Source: Euryodendron excelsum
Taxonomy: Eukaryota > Streptophyta > Magnoliopsida > Ericales > Pentaphylacaceae
Direction: 5' to 3'
DNA length: 64,000 nt
Assembly (NCBI GenBank): GCA_033060915.1
Contig: CM065387.1
Location: forward strand, 29,347,501-29,411,500
The notes under the pieces are model-generated. The model had not been told where the DNA came from. It searched no databases and saw nothing but the letters and a program-made list of their open reading frames with translations. The translations under genes were made by a program, and so were the position numbers. Below are positions 10,966-22,499 of the stretch, in pieces (position 1 is the first letter of the stretch; each line of letters begins with the position of its first letter).

Positions 10966-12482
10966 GTAGTCATTGTTTGAAGTGACTCATAAATAATGGT
11001 TGAACAAATCCATGGGGAATATGAAGCAAGAGGAGAGAATATGAAAGAATACTGCCAGCTGGCCAAAGATCTAGTTAGAAGATTTACCCAAGCACTACTG
11101 GAAAGAATTCAAAGGCTATAGAACGAGGAAGCTGACCGATTGGCCCGAATTGCCTCATCTAAGGAAGTAGACTCGGATGTGCCAATGGAGATCCTGGATT
11201 CACCAAGCCTTCGAACTCTAGAAGTGAACCACATAGGAGCAAAAGCCTCATGGGCCAAACCTATCAGAGAATTCCTAGAGCACAGGATTCTCCTAGAAAA
11301 GACGGAGGCGAGACGAATCAAATATCTATTAAGCAGGTATGCGTTGATGAACTGTGTTCTCTACAAAAGGGAGAACATGCTACCTCTACTCAGGTGTGCC
11401 ACAGGGGAAGAGGCAGACTACATAATGAGGGAAGTCCAAGATGGAGTCTGTAAGAACCACTTAGGGGGATAATCCCTGGCAAAGAAAATACTTCGGGCCG
11501 TGTACTACTGGTTGAGCACGAACAAAGATACTTAAGGCTTTGTGAAAAGATGTGACAAGTGCCAGAGGTTTACAAATGTGTTGAGATTGCTTGCCCAATA
11601 ATTAACCCCCATCCAAAGCCCCTAGCCTTTCGCCTAGTGGGAGATTGATATAGTGGGACCATTACTTGTGGGCAGGGGATAGAACAAGTTCACAGTAGTG
11701 ACCATAGACTATTTTACCAAGTGGGCGAAAGTAGAAGCTATACCCACCATTACCGAGCGAAAGATGAAGAACTTCTTGTGGAAGAACATCGTGTGCTGTT
11801 TCGGGATCCTTAGGGTCGTCATCACGGACAATGAGAAATAGTTCAAGGAAAAGCAGTTCAATAAGATTTGTTCAGACCTAAAGATTAGCCATCACTATTC
11901 CTCACCAGAAAATCCCCAGGTCAATGGCCAAGTAGAAGTGACGAACAGGTCTTTCTTCAAGATCATTAAGACCAAACTCAAGAAAGCTAAGGGCCTACGA
12001 GCAGATGAACTTCCCAACATTTTATAGGCCTACCAAACTACAGAAAGGATCTCATCCGGGTAAACCCCCTTCTCACTCACATTTGGCACGAAGGCTGTGA
12101 TTCTTGTTGAAATCGGCCTACCCAGCACAAGAATTGAACATCATGACCCCGAGGTGAACAACGAGGCTCTTGGAGTGGATCTCGACCTACTTAAAGAGAA
12201 TAGGCTACTAGCAGCTATCAAGGTGGCCTCCTACTAGTAAAAGATGCGCGAGTACTACAACGCGAAGGTCCGTCACAAAGATTTCAGGGGGGGGGAATTG
12301 GTCTTGAAAAAGGTCAGCCAGTCGACAAGAGACCCTAAGAAGGGAAGCTCGGGCCAAATTGGGAAGGACCCTACGAGGTTATGGGTTTCACTAGGAAGGG
12401 AACGTACAGACTTACAAGCTTGGAGGGGAAGGAATTACCTCACCCATGGCATGCAGAGCATCTCCAAAAATACTATGTATAA
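10966..12482 (+). pseudogene. Tat element C pol, part 2: RNase H end and integrase
   Basis: The piece resumes the archaeal RNase H interrupted at 9317 (GEYEARGENMKEYCQLAKDL, then NEEADRLARIAS). It then enters integrase: a zinc-binding region (GVCKNHLGG ... RCDKCQRF), catalytic core residues D in WEIDIVGPLL, D in VVITDN and E in NGQVEVTNRS, the distal YNAKVRHKDFRGGELVLKKV segment, and the GPYEV motif in a shifted frame. The end is set at the TAA 12480-12482 after the HAEHLQKYYV-like tail, which is typical for Tat pol. There are at least eight in-frame stops, many TAG where Q or W is expected, and a frame change near 12330. The 70-bp array follows. Confidence 0.85.
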
Positions 12483-12569
12483 AGGGCCTGAATGTAATAC
12501 CAATTCAAAAGTCAATAGAATCCTTTTTCCCTGCAAGTGCACTTTTCTACAAAGCATTCAAACCAAAAG

Positions 12570-13815
12570 AAGTGTCCCTGTTTGGCTCATGAGATCGAAT
12601 AGGAAAAAAGGCTTACGAGCCCAAGGCTTAAATGCCCAGCCAGTATTCTTGTTTGGTTCATGAGATTGAACAGGTCAAAGGCTTAAGACCCCAAGGCTTA
12701 AACACTCACCAAGAATTCTTGTTTGGTTCATGAGATCGAACAGGGCAAAGGCCTACAAGCCCAAGACTTAAATGCTTGCCAAAAATTCTTGTTCGGTTCT
12801 TGAGACTGAACAGGTCAAAGGTTTATGAGCCCATGGATTAAACACCCTCCAAGAATTCCTATTTGGTTCATGAGATTGAACTGGAAAAAGGCTTATGAGC
12901 CCAAGGCATGAACGCCCACCAAGAATTCCTATTCGGTTCACGAGATTGAACAGGTCAAAGGCTTACAAGCCCAATGCTTAAATGCCCGCTAAGTATTCTT
13001 GTTCGGTTCACGAGATTGAATAGGGAAAAGGCTTATGAGCCCAAGGCTTAAACGCCTACCAAGAATTTCTGTTTTGTTCACGAGATTGAACAGGTCAAAG
13101 GCTTATGAGCCCAAGGCTTAAATGCTTACCAAGAACTCTTGTTCGGTTCACGAGACCAAATAGGTCAAAGGCTTGCGAGCCCAAGGCTTAAACTTCTACC
13201 AAGAATTCCTGTTTGGTTCACGAGATTGAACAGGAAATAGACTTATGAGTCGAAGGCTTGAACACCCAATATGAATTCCTATTCGTTTCACAAGATCGAA
13301 CAGGTCAAAGGCTTACGAGCCATGGCTTAAACACCCACCAAGTATTCTTGTTCAGTTTACGAGATCGAATAGGGAAAAGGCTTACGAGCCTAAGGCCTAA
13401 ACTCCCACCAAGAATTTCTATTAGTTCACGAGACCAAACATATCAAAGGCTAACGAGCCCAAGGCTCAAACGTCCACTAAGAATTCCTGTTTGGTTCATG
13501 AGATCGAATAGGTCAAAGGCTTACGTGCTCAAGGCTTGAACGTCCACCAAGAATTTCTGTTCAGATCACGAGATCAAACAAGTCAAAGGCTTACAAGTCT
13601 TAAATGCCCACCAAGAGTTCCTTTCATGAGATTTAATAGGTCAAAGGCTTATGAGCCTAAAGCTTGAACACCCACCGAGAATTCATGTTCAATTTATGAG
13701 ATCAAACAGGTTAAAGGCTTAAAAGACCAAGACTTAAATGCCCACCAAGTATTCTTGTTCGGTTCACCAAATAACAGGTCAAAGGCTTGCAAGCCCAAGG
13801 CTCTTAAGCCCCAGA
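12570..13815. repeat. 18-copy tandem array, ~70-bp unit
   Basis: Eighteen degenerate units, each with the plan 'aagaattcctgtttggttca' - 'gagatcgaacaggtcaaagg' - 'cttacgagcccaaggcttaa' - cgcccacc, mostly 70 bp, with a few shortened to 64-69. The array starts 87 bp after the pol stop and ends before the antisense gene. An array in the non-coding 3' part of the element is a known trait of Retand-type Tat elements. Unit length is not a multiple of three, so it is not coding. Confidence 0.93.
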
Positions 13816-14109
13816 AGGACAAAGCACATATACATCTTGAGAAGCATACATTTTAGCAACTAGAAGGAAGATACATCAAATCCATCCAACAAAAGGAAAA
13901 AAGAAGTACAAGAGCAAAGAAGAAAGAGAGACACCAATCTTTCATTGATAAAGCATAAAGATTATATCTGGAAAGAACTCATTACAACGAAGAGAAAAAT
14001 GAAAATTCAAAAATAAAAGAAGGCTAAGATCCAGGACAGAGCCCAAGATTCAAGGCAAGGAAAGCCCAGACCCAAGATGGAGAAGGCCAAGATCCAAGAC
14101 AACCTACAA
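13816..14109. other. 3' region of the antisense gene of element C
   Basis: Non-coding, A-rich on plus. It lies between the 70-bp array and the stop of the minus-strand gene, so it probably holds that gene's 3' UTR. No polyadenylation signal is called with confidence. Confidence 0.4.
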
Positions 14110-16002
14110 CTAGGCATTGTCTGCCACCTCGTCCACAGTAAGCTCATCCCCACCAATAACCCCCACTACCACAGTGGCAGTGTCATCCTCACTGGGCCTT
14201 AGAGCGGAGAAGTCCCAATCAGGATGAAGCTTCATAGCCATCTTCTTGGCATTAGCAAAACCCATCATGTAAACATCAGCCATCTCCAGGTTGTAGGCCT
14301 CCCTTACCTTGAACTCCTAAACGGCCTGCTCCCTAACCTTCTCCAGTTGCTTCGGGTGGCCACCTTCTTCAGAGAATTTTCCTTCGAGACCTGCTTGGCA
14401 GTAAAATCTTGGAGGAGAGCGTCACATTTCATGGCCAAGGTCTCCTTCTCGGTGATGATAGTTTTCTTCTTAGCAACAGCCTCCTTTAGCTTCTTCCTCA
14501 TGGCCTTTGCCTTAGAGCAGAAGTTAGTAATCTTCTTTTTTTACTCCAAGCAGTCCATACTAGTGGTAACAAGCCTAGTGGCCATCACCGTCACCTTGGC
14601 AATAGCCTGAATAGATCAAAGAGGAAATCAACACAAAACATAAGTGCAAGGATTGAACAACAAAAGCCATAAAGTGACACTCACCCTTAGTAGGTCATGG
14701 GACAACTCCATCACCAGCCGAGAGTTCGACACTTCCCTTAACCTCTCAATGTCATCATTAAGGATAACGTTCTTCATTTTCTACCAAACAGCCTCCAAAC
14801 TATCAATGATAGTTGCTGGCTTGATGGCCTTAACATGAGAGTTTGAACCAAAGGGAGGAGCAGAGGACCTGTCCTTTGGCCGTGGAGGGGCCATGGGTGT
14901 TGCAGAAGGCAGAGGAGGAGTCTTCTTGGACTAGGGGGAAGGGTTCGAAACCTCCCTAATCTTAACACCAAATCTCGTCCCAAGGAAGAGCTTGGATTGC
15001 TTAGGCTCACTATTTTCAACGTTTTTGAGGGGTTTCCCCGATCTCTTCAAAATGAACCTATCAAAGCCCATCTCTTAGTTTTGCTGGTCTGGATCGGTCT
15101 TTCGATTTGTATAAAAAGAATAGCTAACCAAATTAAAGAAATGCATTACAACAAAGAGAAAAGTCATATAAAAACTCACTCCTCTCACGTTCGACAACCA
15201 GGGCTTCCCTTGTAGAATTAGGCCCCAACATGTATGTAGCAAGACTCTTAGCATTCACTAGAATGCTGGCCTCATTCACCCCATGATTATGAGCACGCTC
15301 GATCCTTTCCAACTACTCATCATTCAAGATGGGGGCAACACACTGACCAAGATAGGATAGATACAGGTCATCCTTCTTATTACTGGAGGCTTGCCATATG
15401 ACAGCACACCCTATAAAGATTCTCCAAGCATTTAGGTTGAGCTGACCAGGAGCTAAGCCCAGTCGTTGCAGTAACTCCCGAATAGGTTTAAGGAGGGGAA
15501 ACCTAAGGCCAGCAGCCAAGGCACCCTCGTAAACGGTTATCTCCCTCAGACCTGGCGAACAGGAATTGTCCTTTTTTGATGGAACCCTAAAGGTCAGAGA
15601 AGACGGGAACTGGTATTCCCTCCATAGCTTATTAACTTTGGCCACTGTCATGGTAGACTCCACGTGGGCCCTAGCGATTCCATATTCCTTAACCCCAGGA
15701 ATAACAGAATCCCTGGGCCTAGACTCAATAACCCCCACCCCAGAGGAGGAGGGCTCTATTTCTGGCACTATTTCCTCCAATGATGCCCCCGAATAACCCA
15801 CAAAAGCACTCCCAGGATCATCACGCCCCATCGCGACGAGATCGTTGGAGGTAGTTTTCTCAAAATCCGAACTAACATCCTCTGGGCTTTTCATGGTGCC
15901 CGAGTTATCTAAACTCTTGACGCTATTTAATGCTGATTTCACTAACCCAGCCAAATCCCAACAAACAGGCTCTAACAACTCGGGGTTTCCTATAAAACCC
16001 AA
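14110..16002 (-). pseudogene. Antisense gene of element C, PF04195-like ('putative gypsy-type transposon' family)
   Basis: Runs opposite to pol. The first part (16002-15313) holds LREITVYEGALAAGLRFPLL and LGLAPGQLNLNAWRIFIGC, the signature of the plant PF04195/Transposase_28 family known from antisense frames of Tat elements. Its molecular role is unknown. After a stop (15313) the frame continues with LERIERAHNHGVNEASILVN. Further on comes a charged coiled-coil stretch (KAMRKKLKEAVAKKKTIITE, about 14450-14508) and an acidic tail (HPDWDFSALRPSEDD ... DEVADNA) ending at TAG 14110-14112. A 78-bp intron (14684-14607) restores the frame between LSHDLLR and AIAKVTVMA, and a second intron near 15090-15180 is possible. 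The true start is not resolved; 16002 is only the edge of the open frame. Several stops and frame changes make it a pseudogene. Confidence 0.75.
14607..14684 (-). other. Probable intron in the antisense gene of element C
   Basis: On minus, the donor AAGG|GTGAGT (14684) and acceptor TTGATCTATTCAG|GC (ending 14607) bound 78 bases. Removing them joins LSHDLLR to AIAKVTVM in frame. Length and splice signals are normal for a plant intron, and the intron points to expression from the minus strand rather than chance coding. Confidence 0.6.
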
Positions 16003-16362
16003 GGGGTATGGAACCCTACCTGACCTTTTGTAACACTAGAGGCACTGAGAGAAGAACCATCGCATGAAACAAAGAACAAAGAGGAATCTTACCAAACGGG
16101 GCAAGGATCCGCAAAGAGGCTTGAAGATTAAAGCACAAGTAAGATAGCAAAGTGGAGGGGAAGAGAGAAATCACAAAAGTTCGAAGAATGCAAAGTAGAA
16201 GGCCAAAGCCAAACCGCCAAGCCTAATCCTTCTCTATTTGAAATAGAGGACCAGGATTAATCCACTTGACCTAAATCCAACAATCAGCAGTTGAAAGGAC
16301 GTGTTTTAGACCGAGAACCAATCAAAAGTGGCTATGTTGCAATAATGTGAAGGGAAGCATCT
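16003..16362. other. Leader side of the antisense gene / 3' non-coding end of element C
   Basis: No open frame. It lies upstream of the minus-strand gene and would contain its promoter. A purine-rich stretch (gtgaagggaagcatc, about 16347-16361) just before the LTR-like segment could be the element's polypurine tract. Confidence 0.35.
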
Positions 16363-16802
16363 TGTCACTAACCCCTGCCATCATTACACCTGCAGCACAA
16401 TAATTGTGCCCCAGTCTCGAGGACTGGCCGACCATGTAATTCCCCCGATAGTGAATAAGATGACCAGAGGAATTGGGAGTATATGATAAGTACTAGTTAT
16501 GTATACCAGAACAGATCGCTCCTAAAGTCCTGACCAGACCTCACACCGATCAGGCACCCCTGCGGGGTAAACCTACAACGGCTCGAGCGTGGCAACAAGT
16601 GCCTCCCCAGCACATTCCGAGATTCTTCCCTACAAATCAGCCATCACCCCTTGATTGGGGGCACAATTGCACCCATGAAGAATGCTATCATTACCCAAGA
16701 ATCACTCCTGACTGTCACCTCTATATAAAGGTGTTTTCAACTCTCTCCAAGGTACGAATCATCTAGTCAAAACTTTGCTTATATACCCCCAAATTCTATT
16801 AC
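16363..16802 (+). mobile_element. LTR-like end of element C (boundaries uncertain)
   Basis: A segment with a strong TATA box (CTATATAAAGG, 16721-16731), starting near TGTCACTAACCCC (16363) after a purine-rich stretch and ending near ATTACCA (16802). It is directly followed by TTTTGGCATCGAAG, which resembles the TTGGCGCCGTC-type Tat primer site. Position after the antisense gene fits the 3' LTR of C, but a primer-like sequence after it would fit a 5' LTR. Both ends are tentative. Confidence 0.4.
16721..16731 (+). promoter_or_regulatory. TATA box in the C LTR-like segment
   Basis: CTATATAAAGG is a canonical plant TATA element about 360 bp inside the presumed LTR, consistent with a U3 promoter on the plus strand. 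Confidence 0.55.
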
Positions 16803-18753
16803 CAAATTTTGGCATCGAAGTATTCTTGGTAGGCACCATACTGGTGTTCATTGTAAAAACCTTCATTCTCCATTGAATCGCCCGTGCTTGGCATGGAGAG
16901 ATCGTACAAGTTTACTACATCATCATCATTTGTCATTAAACTCATAATAATTCTGTGGGTAATAAAAATGTAAGAATAAATATTTAGAGAAATTTGTGTT
17001 AAAATAACATTATAATAATAAGATTAAGACAAGAATGCATGTGAGGTGTGAATGAAAAAGAGGCTTAGGGGGTGAAAAACAAGGGATTGGACAACAAGTA
17101 GATTATAGTGTGGTTAATTTAGACCAATATATAAAATTCTAAATTACTAAGAATAGCCACAACAAATGAAAATGAAAAAATGGCCCAAACTTGTCAAGAC
17201 AAGAACCTTTATCATTGCCTATATAACCCAAGGTGATCGGGCTCCCTAAACTACACCAACTCATTGTGGTTAAAATAAAGAATGGGGGGTGGGGGGGGGG
17301 GGGGGAATAGAGTAATAATGGGGGAGGTTTTTGCTTTTGTAGTAGGAAATGGTAAAGAGAGGGAGAGAAGGGGCTAATCGAAAGAAGAAAGGGGAAGGGG
17401 AAGGGAAAGAGCTGTTCGGTTTGAAGGAAAAAAGGAAAGGTAGAAAAGCAAAGAAAAAGAGAAATAAAGGAAGGGCAGGGAAGGGGAAGAAGGGGAAGGG
17501 GAAGTGGAAGAGCTGTTCGGTTGGAAGGAAAAAAGGAAAGGAAGAAAAGTAAAGAAAAAGAGAAATTAAGGAAAACAACGTGAAGAAAACTCTACGACTT
17601 TGGTTTTAATTTATGTAGACTAATTTGGATTGGGTGGTGATATTAGGAAAATTTGTGGAACACACTTAAGATAAACCGGTTGTATACAATATGCTCATTC
17701 CTAAATATCTATGCAAAGTACATATTTTTGTCATTCCTAAATTGTATTGTTTTTAGATATTTATGCTCGTTGTTAAACTCCATGATTATATGATTTTTTG
17801 ATTTGTTAATGTTCTTACAGCACATCCTTGAATATTTTTTCATTAATAAATTCTATGATAAAATTATTTTTGATACTATTGGATTTTGTTATGGCTAATG
17901 TACTATGAAACTGATTAGCATATGTACAAAAACGCACCATGGAAGGATGACCCTATGGTTTATTCATTGTTGGAATTTAGTATTATTATGAGATATAGGT
18001 GGCGTTTGGCATAGTACTAAGAAGGCCTAGGTATTGGGTCTAATGAAAATAGTGGAATGATTATTACCAATGTGGTTTTTAGTGATTTTGATTGGCTCTT
18101 AATATCATTATTTTTAATCTGATTTTTTTATTAATATAATTAATTGTTGAGCTTCATTATCCTAAATGGAGCATTTTACTCATATCGTATTGTATATTTC
18201 CCGGTTTAATTTTATTTTTTAAGTGGAAGCGGATGAGGTGCCAGTGCAATATTTTGGGTATATCAAATTATTATTTTAACCTATGAAGAATTTTGAGAGT
18301 TAATTGTACTACATCAATTTGATCATTAATAATATTTTTTAAATCGGGGAGACATATTTATTATTCTTGAAATTATACTTTGGGAGTAATTGAAAATTGT
18401 GGTTCACTAACTTGGACTATATATATTGGAAATTAATTGAAGTTATATTTTTGAAAACACGACAAATATGTTATTTAATTATTTTGATCTATGGAGATTT
18501 ATTTATTATTTTAGGAGTTTATTTTCTTTGGCATGTGATGTAAAAATATAACTTGAGGTTATTTAATTTAGGTATTTTATTCATTAAATAGTTCGACAAA
18601 TTCAAGTCATTACAAATTTATCTAATAGTGTACTAAGTGTATGGTAAAGATAAAAGGTTGAGATATGGTATTGATATGGTATTATTCAAGTGATTTAAAC
18701 TAGTCTCTATGTGAAAGTTATGTTGCATCATCTGAAGTAAAGAAGAGATTTGT
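16803..18753. other. Unassigned intergenic stretch with low-complexity purine tract
   Basis: I recognise no gene or element. 17284-17305 is a G-run (six G, T, then fifteen G). 17349-17578 is strongly purine-rich on plus, with two imperfect copies, 101 bp apart, of a segment around 'agctgttcggtttgaaggaa' (17410 and 17511). The rest is AT-rich. It is the least repeat-like part of the window and might be old intergenic DNA between element C and LTR H. Confidence 0.4.
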
Positions 18754-19126
18754 TGTCAAGACCCTAAACCCACCCTATAGTGATCGTCCAATAGCTAATA
18801 TTCCAACAGCTACCAAAGGCCTCAAACTCAAAATGGACAAAAAAATATAATTGCATTATTACATTAATTTAGTTGATCTAACATAATTAAGTATTACAAA
18901 GAAAGCATACATAATTCAAATGACTTGGAATCTGTGAAGTTACTAGATAACAGAGTTATGTCTAAGTTCTTCCCAATTCAAGCCCACTTACAAAATGATT
19001 AAACATGATAAAAAGTGCAACACCCAAAATTAAACATGTAATATGATCTTATGGCCTTAAGATAACATATATTATATACAAACACTACATCAAAAGACAA
19101 ATCAATACATCAACCATGTACTTCAA
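18754..19126 (-). mobile_element. LTR H, 3' piece (Tekay-like, minus), split by element A1
   Basis: TGTCAAGACCCTAAACCCACC at 18754 is the reverse complement of a Tekay-like LTR 3' end (...GGGTCTTGACA). The sequence resumes after A1 at 38367, where blocks match LTR D1 in reverse ('ctacgacattgtgactcc' against D1 'agtaaagtcgtagc', and the GATGACAT/ATGTCAAG segment). Inserts removed, the pieces of H sum to about 2.6 kb, the length of LTRs B1 and D2. Confidence 0.55.
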
Positions 19127-19659
19127 TGTCACGCCCAAATTTTTCGTACTTGAGGAATACACACACAAGCGGAAAAAATACTGTACTCTCTCGTTAGAAC
19201 CCATCCTCCTAGAAGAATGAGTGCGACTAGGTTTGAATTAAAAATTGATTTGAATAATGAGCTTTTGGAAAAAGTTTGGAGTCGCCATTTAACTTGATTA
19301 AGGTGAGTTAGGTCACCTAAAAACTAAGCACAATCCGAAGACTACACATAGGGTTTTCAAAAACGATTTTGAAAATATCCCCTCAAGAGAGGGTTTTTAA
19401 GAAAAACAGGTTGTTTGGCAACCTTTGAAAAACATTTAGCCCCTTTTGAAAAATAACTCCTTTTTGGTCTTTGAAAACGGTGATCCTAGGTTCAGAGGTT
19501 GGTTACGTGTAGGGAAGACGTACTAAGCCATCACCCTACCCCACCCTTGCAGTACCTACATGTCTATTCACCCTAAATTCACCTATGAGAGTCTTCAACT
19601 AACAAATGTCCAATCCTATCCATTTTAGAAAAAGAATGTTTTAAAAGACATAATGCATG

Positions 19660-21180
19660 ATATGTAAATGCAAGAGAGAGAGTTGGAAAATAGATTTGAA
19701 AAGAGATTTGATTTGATTTTAGAAAAGAGATTTGAAAAAGGTTGTGGAAATAGAAGTTTGAAAAAGGTTGTGACCGCACCCATGAGGGTTCCCTACGTAT
19801 CTTTTTTGAAGAATCAGGTCAGTCGTAGTTCGGACAAGAGTCCGATAGAAAATAAAATGTTTGATTAGAAAAAGAAATTGAATTAGAATTTGGATTTGAT
19901 TTGAATTTATAATGGAAGATTGGAATTTGAAATGGAACAGATTGGACTTTGATTTAGAAAGATAGAGATTTAGGAAGGACTCGAGATTAAGAAAGATGTG
20001 ACTCAAATGTTGGACTTGGAAGATTAGGGAAAGATTGAATTTAGAAAGATTCGAATTTAGGAAAGTTTCAAAATAGGAAAGTTTCGTTTTAGGAAAGTTT
20101 CATTTTAGAAAAGTTTTATGTTAGGAAAGTTTTGAATTATGAAAGTTTTCAAATTAGGAAAGTTTTGATTTAGGAAAGTTTTGATTTAGGAAAGTTTTGA
20201 AGTAAGAAAGGTTTCGAGTTTAGAAAGTTTTAGATTTGGAAAGATTTGAAGTTTAGAAAGATTTGAAAAGTTAGATTTGAAAAGTTAAGATTTGAAAAGG
20301 GATAGAACTAGGAAATGGTTGAATTTAGGGAAGATTTAAAAGCTTAAAGTTTAAGGAAAGATTTAAAAGTTTAGGTTTAAGAAACTTATGGTTTAGGAAG
20401 GTAGGAGATTAGGAAGGATTTGAATTAGGAAACGTTTAGACTAGGAAGGATTGAGATTCCTATTTTCTAAAACAAGGGATTGGATTTTGTTTCTAAAAGA
20501 GAGGGTTTTGATTTTGTTTCTAAAAATGGAGGATGGGATCTAGTTTCCTAAATGAGAGATTAGATTTGGCTTCCTAAAGGAGAGATTAGATTTGGTTTCC
20601 TAAAGAGAAGATTGGATTTGGAAAGGAAGTTTTAGAAACCCTAGATTTGGAAAACTATAGTTTTGATGTAGAAAATAGGTTTTGGAAACCTATAGTTTAA
20701 ATGTAAAGAAGGAGATTTTGGAAACTTAGGTTTTAAGGCAAGATTGAAAATCGTGTTTTTGGAAAGGAAAATTAGGGTTTCCTAATCATTGGCTCTAGGA
20801 TTTAACTTGGGCTCTAAGGAAAGAGTTTTTAGAAAGGTAGATTTTTTGAAAGAAATTCTAGAGAGGAATTTTTAGAAAGTGAATTTGAAAAGAGAGTTTT
20901 TGGAAGGGGACTTTTTAAGGGAGATTGTTGGAAAGAGTTTTTAGGAAAGAGTTTTAGAGAGAGAGTTTTCAAAGAAGAAAACCTAGGGTGTGTTTTTAGG
21001 AAAGGAATTTTGAAGAAAGCTTTTTGGAAAGGAGTTTAAAAAGAAGTTTTGAAAAATAGATTTTTGGAGGAAGTTTTTAGAAAACAATTTTGGAAGGGAA
21101 TTTGAAGAGAGTTTATGGAAAGCATGTTGGAAAAGAGATCTTTAGGAGGAGATTTTTTAGAAAGTATATAAAGTATCTCA
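19660..21180. repeat. Purine-rich degenerate ~17-bp repeat in LTR A1
   Basis: Long runs of units like 'ttaggaaagttttgaat', best between 20030 and 20400, and 'ggaaagagtttttaggaaag' near 20940. The plus strand is almost free of C for hundreds of bases, so the transcribed minus strand is U/C-rich and G-poor. The same array occurs in the partner LTR (34490-35940) and in A2 (50200-52790). Confidence 0.8.
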
Positions 21181-22040
21181 CTTTCCTAAAGCGCTTCTAA
21201 CCATAAGAAGGTTAGAACCACTTTAAGATAGTGGTTTTGAAAACGACAATATGGACCATATTGGTTGTTTTAAATGTAACACTTTCCTAAAGCGACCCTA
21301 GTCATGGAAATGCTAGAATCACCTTAGGATTGTGATTTTGAAAACAAGTTTTGAAAAAGAAATTTTAATGCAAGTTTTAAAACGATGTTAATGCAAGTTT
21401 TGACGAGTTTGAAAACGAATTTTGGAAGAACGCAAGATCATGACATGCCCAATGCAAGTTGGAGTCGTGAAAGGTTAAAGGCTTTACCACATAATCAAGG
21501 GGGCCGAACCCAAGTGGTCTCCAGTTAGACTAAAAGAAAGCCCCCGACACGGTGACGCTCCAATAGCCTAATCTTACACATGGACTGGGAAATCCCTTGT
21601 TTCAAGCATGCAAGAAAGGGGGGGAAGAAGATGGGAGATTAAAATAGACAAAAACCCAAGTGGGTTCAGAGGGAGAAGAGAGAGGGGGAAGATGCGAAAA
21701 CTTAAATAGAGAGGCTATCTTGTATCTTCTTTATTTGCTTTGTTTTGCGCACTTTGTTTTGCTTGTTTTGCTTTGGTCTTCGCTTCAATCTTCAAGGGCT
21801 TGTCTTGATCTTCAAAACTTCATAGTTGTAGCAATCCAAGTCTTCAATGGAGGCTTTGGAGGCTAGTGTATGAGTGTATAAGAGTATATGAGTTTATAGG
21901 AAGGTAGGGTTTCGTGTACGGTAGCTAGGGTTTAGAGAACCTAAGGAGACTAGGGTTTAAAGAGGCTATGAGCTTTGTGTATCGAAAAGTAGGGTTTTTA
22001 GACTGAGTTTGCCGACCTCTTTCACATTGGAGGAGGCTTT

Positions 22041-22050
22041 GTATTTATAG
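22041..22050 (-). promoter_or_regulatory. LTR promoter TATA box, A1 3' LTR
   Basis: CTATAAATAC on minus, inside CTCTCTATAAATACAAAGCC. The same element is kept at 36805-36814 and 53675-53684. Short GGCGCC-type inverted repeats lie 25-85 bp upstream of it in each LTR. Confidence 0.75.
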
Positions 22051-22499
22051 AGAGAGGAATGACCGGACGGCTGTTGTAGTGGCGCTAGGCCAAAAAACCT
22101 TCTGGCACCACTCCTAGTGGTGCCAGCTACTTAGGAAAGTTTTAAGGTTGGCAAGCAACGTATCTTGAGAAGATTTGGGTGCTTGTACTAGTGACTACCA
22201 TGCAATATTTAGCCTGGCTTCATTGGGAATGACTCCAGAAGGTCCGGGAATGATTTGAAGGGGTCGTGCAGGACCCGGAAGGCCGGAAAAGGGTAAGAAC
22301 CCTTAGAATAGGGTCCCAGAGGTAATAGAGTTGAAAAATGATAACAGGATGTGTTGGAAAGGTTGACCGGGCCATTAGGGGCAAAACGGTCAATCGAGCC
22401 AGAAAGCTGCCGGGATGGACTCGGAATATTCCGGAAGAAGACTTGAGATTTGGAAACATTATTTAGAATGTTTTCAAAGGCTACCGGTTTAATACCCAG

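Noticed and set aside
12570..13815. CRISPR-like array
   Set aside because: Units are contiguous with no unique spacers, and the setting is a plant retrotransposon.
15566..15796. Plus-strand frame over the PF04195-like gene (also 15845-16033)
   Set aside because: Shadow of the minus-strand gene, whose domain signature is clear.
17270..17578. Frames of 67 and 102 residues rich in K/G or F/P
   Set aside because: Low-complexity purine tract translated on either strand; no real gene signal.
18001..18160. MITE suggested by 'ggtggcgtttggca'
   Set aside because: No matching inverted terminus or target duplication found downstream.
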